A stretch of DNA of 64,000 nucleotides from Isoetes taiwanensis (GCA_021234155.1 JAJEKV010000222.1:250001-314000); one strand, 5' to 3'; counted from the stretch's first letter, positions 23,560 through 35,073 are shown. Notes: generated by a model from the sequence alone, not told the origin. Translations and numbers: made by a program.

Positions 23560-25900
23560 AGATAAACAGTTTAAACTAGGCATTGCACGGGACTCATATC
23601 TCTTTGCTTTTGACCGCTTTGCTTCCATCTCCTCTCTCGTTTAAATGCATGTTTTGCGAGCACAATACGCCCATCCGCACATATAGCTTTGTTGGAGAAT
23701 TTTCTCTTGCTCGGGTTTTAGTTCAATAGACTTTCTTGCCCACAGTTCAGAAAAACCCAGTCTCGTTGCTGCAAACAAACCTGCGCTTCATGTTCCCTAT
23801 TTACTGTCGACATAGGATGTCCTATTTAGCCTATCCAATCCGGCGATCCAAGAAGAACAGGGCAGATTCCTCCGAATCTGCTTAGAAATGTCCATAAAAA
23901 CTACGGGAGCCTATCTGCCAGGCCTTAGATGCAAGGCTGATCCGCATCTGCTCACAAATGTTTTTATGGAGATTCATCCACAAATGGATTTAAACGCGAG
24001 CCTATCTGCCAGGCTTCAGATGCAAGGGTGAAAGAAGCATCGAATTAACCCTAGCAACGGATTTGGTCTGCGTCTCCTCTTCAACGTGTCTTCTTTGCAA
24101 TTTTTTTAAGCATCTTCCATATTTTTTCCCCCGGACAAACTTAGGACAGGTGTCACTTATATGAGAACGAATATGTAGCATAATAACAGGGGGTTTTTCT
24201 TGTGTTTTTGTACGTTTTTTTACATGGTTTTCCTATGATTTAGCCGCTGTATTCATCTGCATGTACTAAATAGTATTTCTAGAGTGCACCTTCTTTTTAG
24301 CCATTGATTTCAAAGAAGAGGGCAAATCCTGTGGTTGTAGGTATTTCCCCTTGCATGTTTTTTTTTATTAAATGTGTGATATTAATAATGTTATTATCTT
24401 AGGTTTCTTAGTTAGCCACCGGATAACCTAACATCGGCGGCAGAGGCAGATCCCAGATTTCGATTCTTGCACCAACAACAACAGGCATCAACAGGGCTCG
24501 TTGGTCAGTTGTGTTATTTAATCCTGTGTTTATTATCATCGCTGTATCCCGTGATTCTTGCACCATTGTATCCTCAGATAAAATTTCTGTAAAACAAAAC
24601 ATGCCGATGCATGTTGTATCTCAATCCCAGTGTAAACTTGGTACGATCGTGATTCGCCTCTTCTTTGCAAATCCGGATGCTTTCTTCGGGCTTGATGCGG
24701 TGTGGCTATGATCGATCCCGGATAATTGACCTTTCGGATTTCCTTGCTTACCTAATTCCGGTAAATAGGTTATAGTGCAGTTATAGTTCTCTCTGTTTTC
24801 TTGTGCTTATTAGTCTTCAGAATATTTGGATTGGCTTCTCTACGAATGTTGAATCATAAGCGGCAAGCAAACCCAACGATTGTCAAGGCAATTCTGGAAC
24901 TAGGACGGCATGCCCTCTTCAAGAATTTCCAGAATCGAGGCCTCTTTTCCATGGTTCTGTTTTATATTCCTTGTCTTTAATTCTTCATGTTTCATTTTGT
25001 AACTCAATAAGATCATACGCTTTTCTGTGTCTTTAAGCGCTCTGCCTATTTTTCAACAGATGAAAAGGAGAAGAGAAGCGGGCACCTTGAGCGGAGGATT
25101 AACCTCTTGTTGATCTTTGAACCCTTAGGTCATACTTGGCGAGTACACATTTGATTTTCGGCTACACAAAAGGTTCAGCATGTCCGCCCTAATTTGATGC
25201 AACAGTTCTGATATCACCGTGATATCAACCATTCGAAGCATAAAGCCAGGTTCGCTGTTCTTTAGGATGAAAAGTTGCTTTGCAAAATGCATCCAACATT
25301 GACCGAGATATAAAGTTTGAGCTTTACTTTGTAGAGTACCCAGCTATCTAATACCATGCAATTAACCATTATTAAGTAAATCATCAAAATTGTCAAACAG
25401 ACAGGACTCTTAGGGGTTTAACAGTAAACACGGTCCTCTTTGGTAAGCTTGATTTATATCTAAGAGATATCCACTTGGTCTATAAACTGGGATAACCCAA
25501 TAAGATAATCTATGACGCTATTACCTCTAGATATATAGGACATTCATTTTGTAGCTTCTGGCCAATTCCGGCCCGGAGAAATGTCTTTGTAGCTTATAAG
25601 GCTACCAATAGTTTTGAAAGGAGGTGACAGAGATAGACCATGGATTGCTTGGTGTCAATCTAAAATTTTAACAGTGCACATTTTACTTCCCACATTGCCA
25701 GATATGTGAAAATCCAGCAAGTTTCTTGAAATGAGTGCCTTGATCAAGTAAAGTTTTTCAATACATCAAAATATAAGCAATCATTACAAATTCTATGAAT
25801 CTTTTATGCAAGCGCATCATGTTTCTTCTATTTTCATTGCCCTAATAATTGTGTCTCAGGTGGGTAGTTGCTTGCTATGTTCATCAGTCTCTTACATTCT
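23560..25900. other. No supported gene in the insertion interior
   Basis: Mixed sequence with a local imperfect repeat around 23860-24040 (GAGCCTATCTGCCAGGC twice). Short chance frames lie near 24408-24711. No splice-consistent gene was found. Confidence 0.35.
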
Positions 25901-25915
25901 TGAATCCCTTGTAAA

Positions 25916-26010
25916 TCATTCAGAACGTACATGTAGCTCGTAAAACTCTTCATCGTCCATAACCTGCAACAAATGTGCATATGCAGCACAAAAGAGTAGA
26001 ATCACTGATA
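25916..26010 (-). pseudogene. Fragment resembling an IQ/HECT ubiquitin ligase
   Basis: The reverse frame encodes ILLFCAAYAHLLQVMDDEEF followed by YELHV. This resembles the segment LFCxxYxHLLxVLDDxEFY upstream of the HECT domain in UBE3B/UBE3C and the plant ligases UPL6/UPL7. It is only about 30 residues with no neighbouring exon. It is best read as a captured or leftover exon in the 5.1-kb insertion. The match is from memory. Confidence 0.35.
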
Positions 26011-26111
26011 TTGTTTCATTCCCAAGTCCATCAGGCCCCTTTACCATTGATTCAATGGTCCATATTGAATACTTATCATGCGGAGACCCAGAACCATGAG
26101 TACAATTTGCA

Positions 26112-26645
26112 ATATTTAGGCCCATAAAGTTTACCTATGTTTGCTTTAGTTAGGGCCCGAAGGGCCCAAAAAATTTTTTAATATAACAATCAACACACAA
26201 CTACCATTAATATTATTGACACAAACCATTGCATTTAACACATTTAAATTAAAATCCCCCTTAAACCCCCTTTGGTTTGGGTGCATATTCACACGGGGGT
26301 TACGTAGGGCAGCGAGAGCCCCAAAAATATATTTATAATACATGTACAAAATTAACACCATTAAGTACATTCTATCAAACCTTATAGTATTTCGCAAATT
26401 TTAATATACAGTATACAAAAATTTGTACATGCATACCCCACAAACGAGGATCGCTATGTACGGTCCAGATCTTGGAATAAAGGGCAAATATGCTCATCCG
26501 ACAGCTCTCGTTGCCCGGAGTAACCCCCCGTGTGAATATGCACCCAAACCAAAGGGGGTTTAAGGGGGATTTTAATTTAAATGTGTTAAATGCAATGGTT
26601 TGTGTCAATAATATTAACGGTAGTTGTGTGTTGATTGTTATATTA
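26112..26645. mobile_element. Foldback element, copy 1
   Basis: Two nearly perfect ~125-bp inverted arms (26180-26305 and 26520-26645) contain AATCCCCCTTAAACCCCC and its complement and flank a ~215-bp loop. A GGGCCC-rich end (26112-26179) precedes the left arm. The same unit, in opposite orientation, lies at 54316-54849. Frames inside encode mirror-image peptides because of the arms. Confidence 0.85.
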
Positions 26646-26909
26646 AAATATAAGATAATATTCTCAAAGCATCTTGCCTATAGCAATTATATAGTTTAGA
26701 TTATGGTCAGTTAATATTTAGATCTTGAATTATTGCAAAATAGTCAAATGATAGAAGATTTTTTCTTTTTTAAATAAAAGTTTAGCCAAACGTAAGAAAG
26801 TACAGGTAAAGTTTAGCTAAACATTAGAAGCTTTCACCTCAAATTTTGGCATACTTTAGCCAAGTCTATTTCACCACTTTAAATATAAAAGTTCCTTAAT
26901 TTTTTCCCT

Positions 26910-28466
26910 GGTTTTGATGGTATATCGAGCCTCTATACGGTTTCGCTTAAGTTTTTAGATATGAAATACGGGGATTGGAACCTCTACCAAAATAACTCAA
27001 TGTCCTAATAAGACTACTTTAACCAATCTAACCAGTGAGCTAACGTGATTATTTTTTATCTTAAATCTATGTTTTTTTTATAATAGCCCATTGAATTGTT
27101 TTAGGGATATGGTCTATGGTTTCAAGAATTATATCTATATCAAATCCCCCTGGAACCCCTGTTATTTTGCTACATATTCTAAACGAGGTGCACCCTGGAC
27201 TACCACAGTCGTCGGATCTGTCAATCCTACGACCCAGACTGTATGTTGGAGCCTCTGGACACCTCTCGTTTCGATTATGCTCAATTATAATTGGGGACGC
27301 CTATGATTTGAAGATGTCAAATACGTGTTTGCCTAAGGTTTTGATGGTATATCGAGCCTCTATACAGTTTCGCTTAAGTTTTTAGATATGAAATACGGGG
27401 ATTGGAACCTCTACCAAAATAACTCAATGTCCTAATAAGACTACTTTAACCAATCTAACTAGTGAGCTAACGTGATTATTTTTTATCTTAAATCTATGTT
27501 TTTTTTATAATAGCCCATTGAATTGTTTTAGGGATATGGTCTATGGTTTCAAGAATTATATCTATATCAAATCCCCACTGGAACCCCCATTTATTTTGCT
27601 ACATATTCTAAGCGAGGTGCACCACGGACTACCCAAATCGTCGGATCGTCAATCCTACGACCCTGCATCGTATGTTGGAGCCTCTGGACACCTCTCGTTT
27701 CGATTATGCTCAATTATAATTGGGGACGCCTATGATTTGAAGATGTCAAATACGTGTTTGCCTAAGGTTTTGATGGTATATCGAGCCTCTATACAGTTTC
27801 GCTTAAGTTTTTAGATATGAAATACGGGGATTGGAACCTCTACCAAAATAACTCAATGTCCTAATAAGACTACTTTAACCAATCTAACTAGTGAGCTAAC
27901 GTGATTATTTTTTATCTTAAATCTATGTTTTTTTTATAATAGCCCATTGAATTGTTTTAGGGATATGGTCTATGGTTTCAAGAATTATATCTATATCAAA
28001 TCCCCCTGGAACCCCCTGTTATTTTGCTACATATTCTAAACGAGGTGCACCCTGGACTACCACAGTCATCGGATCTGTCAATCCTACGGCCCAGACTGTA
28101 TGTTGGAGCCTCGGGACACCTCTCGTTTTGATTATGCTCAATTATAATTGGGGACGCCTATGATTTGAAGATGTCAAATACGTGTTTGCCTAAGGTTTTG
28201 ATGGTATATCGAGCCTCTATACAGTTTCGCTTAAGTTTTTAGATATGAAATACGAGGATTTGAACCTCTACCAAAATAACTCAATGTCCTAATAAGACTA
28301 CTTTAACCAATCTAACCAGTGAGCTAACGTTATTATTTTTTATCTTAAATCTATATTTTTTTTTATAATAGCCCATTGAATTGTTTTAGGGATATGGTCT
28401 ATGGTTTCAAGAATTATATCTATATCAAATCCCCCTGGAACCCCCTGTTATTTTGCTACATATTCA
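26910..28466. repeat. Satellite array 2, continuation of array 1
   Basis: Nearly four more units of the same ~430-bp satellite, with markers near 27097, 27524, 27956 and 28384. Units here resemble each other more than those of array 1, suggesting recent local amplification. The array ends inside a unit after GCTACATATTC at 28466. Confidence 0.93.
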
Positions 28467-29354
28467 TCAACTTGGATGTGAAAGACAATCATGAAGAGGT
28501 AGCTGGTGGTGCTAAACTTTCAGGGATCGTCTCCAATATCGCAAGAACTACTAGCTAGAGTTATATTCAATATCAAGCATTGTGCTTTTTGTAAGCATGT
28601 TACAAGTTTATAGTCCAAGCTGCGTTTTAGTGGGGACATCTGCCAAATTTCTATTGGCTTCAAAAACGAATTAACCTGTAGGTATGACTTATCATCAAAT
28701 CACACTTTACCATCCCATGTAGACCCCAAATAAAGCTCTACCGAATAAAAATTTACCAAAATAACTATGTACATTACAAAAACAAATTAACAAATATGCA
28801 AAGAGATTAACACAAAAAACTTGCATAGCCCAACAACAAAAAAATAGAGAAGGGGCAAACAAACATGCATAATGTCCAAGTTTGGCTCCTTTTTATAAAG
28901 ATGTATACAAAAAGTTCAATTCAATTAAATACTTTAGTTTGTGAAAAAAATATCTCATTCTCTCAAAAAAGGAAAATGAAAATACTTAATTTGCGCCCTA
29001 GCTCTCCCTTCTGTTTGATTGATTTGATTGAGCATTCACCCGTCCAAATTTTGACGGTGAGGATGACACCTCCAATCAAATCCGGATTAGTTCTATATAA
29101 AGGGGGAGGGGCGGTGAGGGGCTCGTGATTAGTTCTATCAAAGAGGGGAGGGGACAAAAGGCTTGGTAAAAAAAGGCAAATCCTTTAACCTTTTGCCTAT
29201 TTGGACATAGCCTTTACTACGATCTTATGCTATGAATTCACCACCTTAAGCTAGCTTCCCACACTCAAGGAGGAGCAAGGAGACATAGCTTAGCATGAGG
29301 AACAAAACGCATGTATGAAGGCGACTTGATTGGCGGCATCTTGACAAGGAAATA
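28467..29354. other. Region upstream of the FCP1-like gene
   Basis: AT-rich non-coding sequence with no supported gene. It ends in a possible promoter at 29094 and pyrimidine- and G-rich stretches at 29100-29160. Confidence 0.4.
29094..29103 (+). promoter_or_regulatory. Possible TATA box for the FCP1-like gene
   Basis: CTATATAAAGG fits the plant TATA consensus and lies a few hundred bases upstream of the first exon-like sequence of the forward gene. It is the only good TATA match near it. Transcription from here is inference. Confidence 0.4.
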
Positions 29355-29532
29355 ATGGAGGAAGATGGCACCTGCTATATGATAATGCTGTCTTCACACC
29401 AAAGAGTAACAACACGCCGAAGATCAACAACAAGGTCCTTCAGAGGTTACGTGGACAACTCCATACAACACTATCTAACATGAAGGAGCTAGGTTTCTTT
29501 TAAACATCGTTGAACCTTTGAAAAGCTAGATT

Positions 29533-31157
29533 ATTACTGCATTCTTTTCTCATTGCGACCAAAACATTTACGCGCTCCCAACTTATGCCCAGCAATGCTG
29601 GGCACTATTACTAGTACATATTTGTTCCAATTCTGCAAGGCCCAAATGTGGCATTGGCAATACTTGTGCTTGCCAGTCCAGTGAAAAGCTCTTTCCATCT
29701 ATAGCTAGCCCAAGTATACAGATCCTCTCTCCTGTCAAAGGCTATGTACCCGATGCTAAAGTGGTCCAGAAGTAAGTATGAGTTTCTGTTTTGTTTTTTA
29801 TGATTTGATTATTCTCATATTACAATTTCTTATGCTTTGTTTATTCTCACATTGCAATTTTGCAGGTTTCATAAGCTTGTGATCAATAACATGATGCTCG
29901 GATCCAACAGCTTAAGCCATGGTAGGAAGAAATTTGATGCTCCTGTCTTCTGTCCTAAAGTGCCAGAAACTAGTACCAGCAATCCTTGCATGTACATTGT
30001 GTCTTACCTGCATGCATTCATAGATGCCATGGTTGCTGCACAGCCAAGCTCCATTTTTGTAAGTAGAACATGTTATTTTCCTATTAGTTATTTGTTGGTA
30101 TAGTCCTCTATTACTTGTGCACCATGCAGATGACACCCAGTTGGTTCACTAATGCCTATGCCAAGTCACGGAGGGATCATCTAATGGAGGCATTAATTGT
30201 AGAAGGCGAGATGAATATACAAGCAGTTGTTCCTACACAGGGTAGATAGTCTCTTTGACTTGTTTGTAAATTACAGTTTTGTATGAGCCATGCTCCGAGC
30301 TTCTTTGTACTCAATAAATAATGAAAAAATGATTTTTTTTGTCTCACTTATACCTGTGCAAATAACAATTGTGTAATTATCAATGTGTTTTCTCAATTGT
30401 GTAATCTGAAATGTAATTATAAATTGTGAATAGACTCTCAAGTGTTTTTTCGCTGACAGGTGAATCATCTAAGTCAGGGAGAAAGCTCATTATCTTTGAC
30501 TTAAATTCTAAGAGTGTGCACAAGAATGAAAATATCAACTCAAGATACCAACAGATCCAGAAAGATGAGCTTCAATTCAATTTAGGAAACATGTTTTTTT
30601 ACTGCAGGCCAGGGTTAGCATCAATGTTAGCATTTGTAAGAGAAGGGTTTAATGTTGCCATCTGGTCTTCACTCACTTCTAAAAATCTTCAACCAATTGT
30701 GGATCATATGTGTGATGCTTTTTACATAAAGCTGAAGTTTGTTTACAGCCAGGAGCAATGTTGGACTCTGCCACACAAACACCCTACTAAACCTCAAAAG
30801 GGGTTGTTTGTGAAGCCATTAGCTGTGGTATGGAAAGAGTACCCAGAGTACTATGGAAATACAGTTCTGATCGACGATGAAAGATACAAATCCACTTTGA
30901 ATCCTGTAGGAAGCTACATATGTCCTTTCTCTTGGACACTGATATTAGCTGGCGACAGATTGCTTGTCATGGAGCTCATTCCATGGCTTAATGGATTCAA
31001 AATGGCTGAAGATGGTATAGTTTATGTGAAAGAGCAGCAGATAGCATATCAGAGCAGGTGGAACAGATTTTGCTGGCAAACTATGGCAGCAACTTGGGTG
31101 CTCTGCTGCCTAAATTTAGTCAAGACTTTGACTGATGTACAAATTCAAATGTTATGA
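29533..31157 (+). CDS. FCP1/NIF-domain (HAD-fold) protein carried by the 20.6-kb element
   Basis: Four exons join in frame: about 29533-29771, 29866-30058, 30130-30241 and 30460-31157. Donors are AA/GTAAGT, TTT/GTAAGT and CAGG/GTAGAT; acceptors are TTGCAG, CATGCAG and GCTGACAG. The last exon carries the FCP1-homology domain of the HAD superfamily: KLIIFDLNSKSV (motif I), FYCRPGLASMLAFV, VAIWSSLTSKN (motif II) and NTVLIDDERYKS (Asp-Asp motif). Plant members often have DLNG rather than DLDG, so the DLN motif is not by itself decay, but catalysis is doubtful. The N-terminal part has a Cys/His cluster (KCGIGNTCAC). Upstream exons may be missing. It looks like intact cargo. Confidence 0.72.
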
Positions 31158-31218
31158 ATATATGTATCAAATTTTTTGTTCATTGCACTTGAGTACTCTG
31201 TTTTTACTGTCTTTCTTA

Positions 31219-31439
31219 TGGTCCTGTGGTAAGACGTTAAACTGCCATACCCAAGGTCACGGGTTCAACACCTCGTTGTGAAAGTGGCCATGCAATGTAA
31301 AGTTGGTGGGGGAAGGACCCACTTCAGCAATGTAAAGTGGTGGGGGCAGGACCCATCTGGGTGTGTTGTAAAGTGTCACATGTCCGATAGGACGCTGCCT
31401 TGTGGCGTGACGTTAAAATCTCTTCTTCTTCTTCTTATT
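31219..31439 (+). mobile_element. tRNA-derived SINE
   Basis: The head shows an A-box-like GGTCCTGTGGTAAGAC and a B-box GGGTTCAACACC. A body follows with two repeats of AATGTAAAG-TGGTGGGG-AGGACCCA, then a (TTC)n 3' tail at 31421-31436. This layout is typical of plant SINEs. It lies just after the FCP1-like gene, inside the 20.6-kb element. Confidence 0.7.
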
Positions 31440-31493
31440 GGTACAGTTATGAGTGTGTATACATAATTAAGTGATCTTCATTTGCTTTGTAGA

Positions 31494-31917
31494 TGAATGG
31501 ACTGAAACATAAAAGACTATTAAGAAACTAAGAGATAGAGTTCTGCTGCACCCAGAGGTAATACAAACCAACACAAGCTGCAATTACATAGGGTTGGGGA
31601 CCGATTATCGCCTCTATACTGCTGTTCCTGGACTTTGGGAAAAGGTTGGCCATATTGAAAATTATGAGGAATGAGCAACCATGAAATGTATATTGGTAGC
31701 AAATCACTTGTTGCACAACCCTTGGGGGAAGGCACGTGTCCTCGAAGATGCGGGCCATGTAGGATGGAAAGGTTTGCCAGTGGCACGTGCTATAGAAACC
31801 GCATGGACTACTGCTTTAGAGGATATCTCTTCAGCCTCTTGGCGGGCTGGAAGACATGATGCAATAGTCATAAGATATCGGGGCTCCCCTAATCGACATT
31901 TTGAAGCTAGGCCATGA
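31494..31917 (+). pseudogene. Unidentified exon-like frames after the SINE
   Basis: After a CTTTGTAG acceptor the frame reads LHPEVIQTNTSCNYIGLGTD then YRLYTAVPGLWEKVGHIENY, with one early stop. A second frame from 31681 reads NPWGKARVLEDAGHVGWKG. Composition is protein-like. It may be the 3' part of the cargo gene or another element gene. No family is recognised. Confidence 0.3.
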
Positions 31918-32124
31918 ATTATGAGCCATGCTCATTTTCAGGCGTGTTGTATTTATGTCCACAATATAAATATATCAACCATTTGTACATGAAAACCTGT
32001 CCATTTCTTATCTTTGCCATGATTGAAACTACTTTTAATGTTTACGCAATTCAACTTTCTTATGTTCAATTCTAATCAACTTACACTTAACAAATTTTTA
32101 TAATATTTCTGGAATGTACAACGG

Positions 32125-32164
32125 ATGTACATAAGATGTACATCATTGTACATCTTATGTACAT
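32125..32164. repeat. Perfect 18-bp hairpin built from ATGTACAT
   Basis: ATGTACATAAGATGTACA at 32125-32142, a TCAT loop, and the exact complement at 32147-32164. It lies between the forward cargo gene and the reverse transposase-like gene, whose 3' ends converge here. It could act as a bidirectional terminator-like structure or a protein-binding site; both are inference. Confidence 0.9.
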
Positions 32165-32384
32165 TGATGTACCTAATGCTTCCGAAGTAGTCCATGTCAT
32201 GTACAATGAAAATTTGTTCAGTTCTTATCTTTTATATGAACAAAGTATTACAATATTTACGGAAAGTACCACAGATCGGGACTTAGTCCATGTCATCTAC
32301 AATTCTTCGGAAGTTGTGATAACAATGTCTCATGGACTTCATCCGGCAAGTGAAATGTTTGTGCTTGCCCCTTCGGCTTGTGTT

Positions 32385-34790
32385 TTACTTCCTTGAATGG
32401 GATTGAACCCCAATCACATTCTGCGGTACCAAAACATTCTTAGTAGGAAGCGGTTTATACTTATTGTGGCAGCCTGGGATTAGTTCATAATATTGTCCTT
32501 CAATGACACTAGTGCCAGCAGAGTATTCATTTCCATAGTCATCAATTGAATCTTCTTCCAATGTATGCTTTTCCCTGGTGCACATGAGAACATAGTATGA
32601 AACACCTTCCACATTGTCTGGTGCTGCAAAAGACACAAATACATCTGAAACTCTTACAGTGTTATCTAAACCAGCCTCGTCTTCTGCATACAAAAGATCC
32701 ACATCATTTTCAGCTTCACCACGAGAGGCAATATGGTCTGTGGGCTCCAAACTTTTTAGAGACCATTCTTCACAATGTTTAATGTTCTCACAATTCAACC
32801 AATTGAAGTTCATGCAAGCATCACAAAAGCACGAGAGTGGTCTGCATAGCAACTTTGTTGGATCTACTGGGTTTATAGTTGACACAGAATGTATCTGCTG
32901 AGTACCAGGTAAAGTCTTGCAATTGAATGCTTGCTGCCTGTTCACATCTGTTTTTCCAACCTCCCAAAACACCCTTTCACAATCCGATTCCTTGGCCCTT
33001 AAAACTGCACAAGCTGTTGCTGCACCTGTCACTGGCATGCCATTTTGTTTTCTCTGCTCGCTCTCAAGCCACAACTTTGCTATACTAGCCTCGCCATCAT
33101 GTGTGCCTTTCCCATGGCTAGATCCAAAGAAATTCCATATCACTCGAATTTTATTTTCAACATGTTATCTACAGATTCCATACCATGGCCGTGCAGATTT
33201 GAATTGACATTCATCACATTCACCTTTGATGCATTTTAGTTTATGTCATTCATCCGTCACATATTTCTCGCAAACTGTTGACCTCCACAAGATACTAACA
33301 TTATCAAAAGTCTTCTTATTTGTTTGACATATTCCATTGTTTTGCTGGGATGCACAGATTCCTTATGCAATCAGGTTTCAGATACTCGAACTGTCGAAGG
33401 CGAATTTTGGTATCAGGACTCTGATATACAAACTGTCAATAAAGCTCAGACTGCAATAACAAAAGCATTAAAGACCATGTTAGCAAAATGATGTCGGCAA
33501 CCAGATGCCAAAAGAGTATTGAACTAAACAATTGTACATTATAATGTATGTTCTATGTACATAAAATGTCCATCCAACAGTTCCACTGATCTGTTACTGT
33601 ACATCTAATGTACATCAGTACATCTAATGTACAGCCAACAGTTCCACTGATCTGTTACTGTACATTTAATGTACATCCAATGTACATCTAGTGTACATCC
33701 AATGTACATCTAATGTACATCTAATATACATCTAATTAATGTTCCAATATTAGTACATCACATTAATGTTACAATATTAGTACATCTAATGTACATATGT
33801 ATGATTTGTTTGACTTCATTACCTGAAAGTACACTAAAATGTAAAATGATGTAATTTTGATATTCAAGTACATGTAAATGCAACTGCATGGGCACGTAAG
33901 TGTTAATGGATGTACGTCTAAAAAGTACCTAATGCACATGACTGCAAGATTTCTGCTACTATGTAAACAATGTAAAAATGTAAACAATGTAAAATGCAAT
34001 ACATTTCATGAAAACCATATGTATTCATTAACAGGTCACTCGGAACAGAACTAGAATGTACAGAAGAAAGTCATGAAAGAGTTTTGAAAGAAAACATAAT
34101 CTCCAAAACTGAATTGATTCAATTACAAGAGCAAACCTGTGAGATATCAAGGTATTGTATTGCTTGTGTTCTCCTCTTCATGACATCTCTAACCTTTGGT
34201 GAAACTTTGGTATTATCAAGCCAAAATTCACGAACCTGACATTTGATTGAATCATCGATTCTATTTGATCTTGGCATCCTTCCTGCCAAAGCCCATACAT
34301 TTGCTCCACTTAATGACATTATCTTTCTTCTTGCTGCAGCTTTGGATAAATTTCTTAGCTATGTCTTTAGCAATTTTGAAGAAACATTCTTGTTTATATC
34401 TCCTTTTTTTCCAACAATCATTGATAACAGTGAATGTTTTGCAGCCAATTTATCTTTGCTATTAGCAGACTTTACTTCTTGAAGCCCATCTTTCAAGTTT
34501 CTGATCATTGATTTCATAACAATAACTTCGGAAGGATTTCCAATTCTGAGGTTCAAAAAGAAAAAAAGCCTGTCATCTTGCAACAAACGAGCACAAAACT
34601 AATCTTTGATCCGGGCCGAAGCGTTTGCCGCCATCGAGGATGCAATCCACCGACATTGCCAACACTTTGCTTTATTTGTTTTGTGGCATAACAGCCGCCA
34701 ATGTCGGCATACTTGCGCTTAGAACCACCACTTCCATTGGAATTCTCACCCTCCATGAACAGATTGAAATTGATTTGTATTTCTTGTAGA
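32385..34790 (-). pseudogene. Transposase-like protein with HGKG motif, core deleted
   Basis: Reverse order of blocks: MEGENSNGSGGSKRKYAD near 34755; a helical block with a frame change; RSNRIDDSIKCQVREFW and KVRDVMKRRT ending at a GT donor near 34134; after an intron, SPDTKIRLRQFEYLKPD near 33425; STVCEKYVTDE, stop, KLKCIKGECDEC; then 33143-32385 with MIWNFFGSSHGKGTHDGEAS, LPGTQQIHSVSTI and RPLSCFCDACMNF. This layout matches, from memory, a protein family common in fish, mollusc and cnidarian repeats (WNFFxxSHGKGxxDG). There, a DFSENY/DGP region expected to hold the first acidic residues precedes HGKG; here it is absent. Several stops and that gap make it inactive. Confidence 0.7.
33528..33995. 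repeat. GTACAT-rich block, right side of the element
   Basis: Tandem-like runs of TGTACATCTAATGTACATC-type words, about twenty in 270 bp with a looser tail to 33.99 kb. The block lies in what would be an intron of the transposase-like gene. It mirrors the left block at 16.1-16.5 kb. Confidence 0.85.
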
Positions 34791-35051
34791 TTCAATTGGT
34801 ATGTGTTTGCTTCTGGAATTCGTTCGGTGTTCGTCCTGTGAAAGGGGGGAATTTCGGAAAGGAAGGGACGGATCCATTCGAATTGGTTCGGTGGTTCGGT
34901 GGTTAACCAAGAATTTCGGGGGCACTGTCAGGGATGATCTTGTAATCATTGCAAACCTGACACAAAACGACAAACCAGAGTATCTTGATGTACATCTAAA
35001 ATGTACCCCAAAAAAGCACAAATTCGTCCTTCAATTCAATACGATGTACGT

Positions 35052-35073
35052 ACACCCTTTCATGCTTTTACCC
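35052..35073 (-). repeat. Right terminal inverted repeat of the 20.6-kb element
   Basis: Exact complement of 14507-14528, ending CATGCTTTTACCC, followed by TGTA, the second copy of the target duplication. Confidence 0.95.

Larger units (their letters stand above)
21781..26914. mobile_element. 5.1-kb insertion splitting the satellite
   Basis: The satellite reads into GGTTT at 21781-21785, breaks, and resumes with GGTTT at 26910-26914, as expected for a 5-bp target duplication around 21786-26909. The two ends carry imperfect inverted sequence (GGAAAAAATTA) and subterminal TTTAGCCA-type motifs. They also share a ~110-bp direct repeat (about 21945-22030 and 26780-26875). No transposase was recognised inside. 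The interior holds a foldback element and a few exon-like fragments. Confidence 0.65.

Noticed and set aside
26375-26699. Opposing frames in the foldback element
   Set aside because: Mirror-image peptides caused by the inverted arms.
20710-28163. Recurring forward frames starting MNCFRDMVYGFKNY
   Set aside because: They recur only because the satellite unit recurs; frames shift freely between units, so no protein selection is shown.
19787-28330. Functional tRNA genes in the satellite
   Set aside because: A and B boxes are good but acceptor and anticodon arms do not fold into a standard cloverleaf; tRNA-derived promoter is the better reading.
14507-35073. Reading the 20.6-kb interval as a giant SEC61 intron
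   Set aside because: The break is inside an exon with a duplicated TGTA and perfect inverted repeats, not at splice sites.
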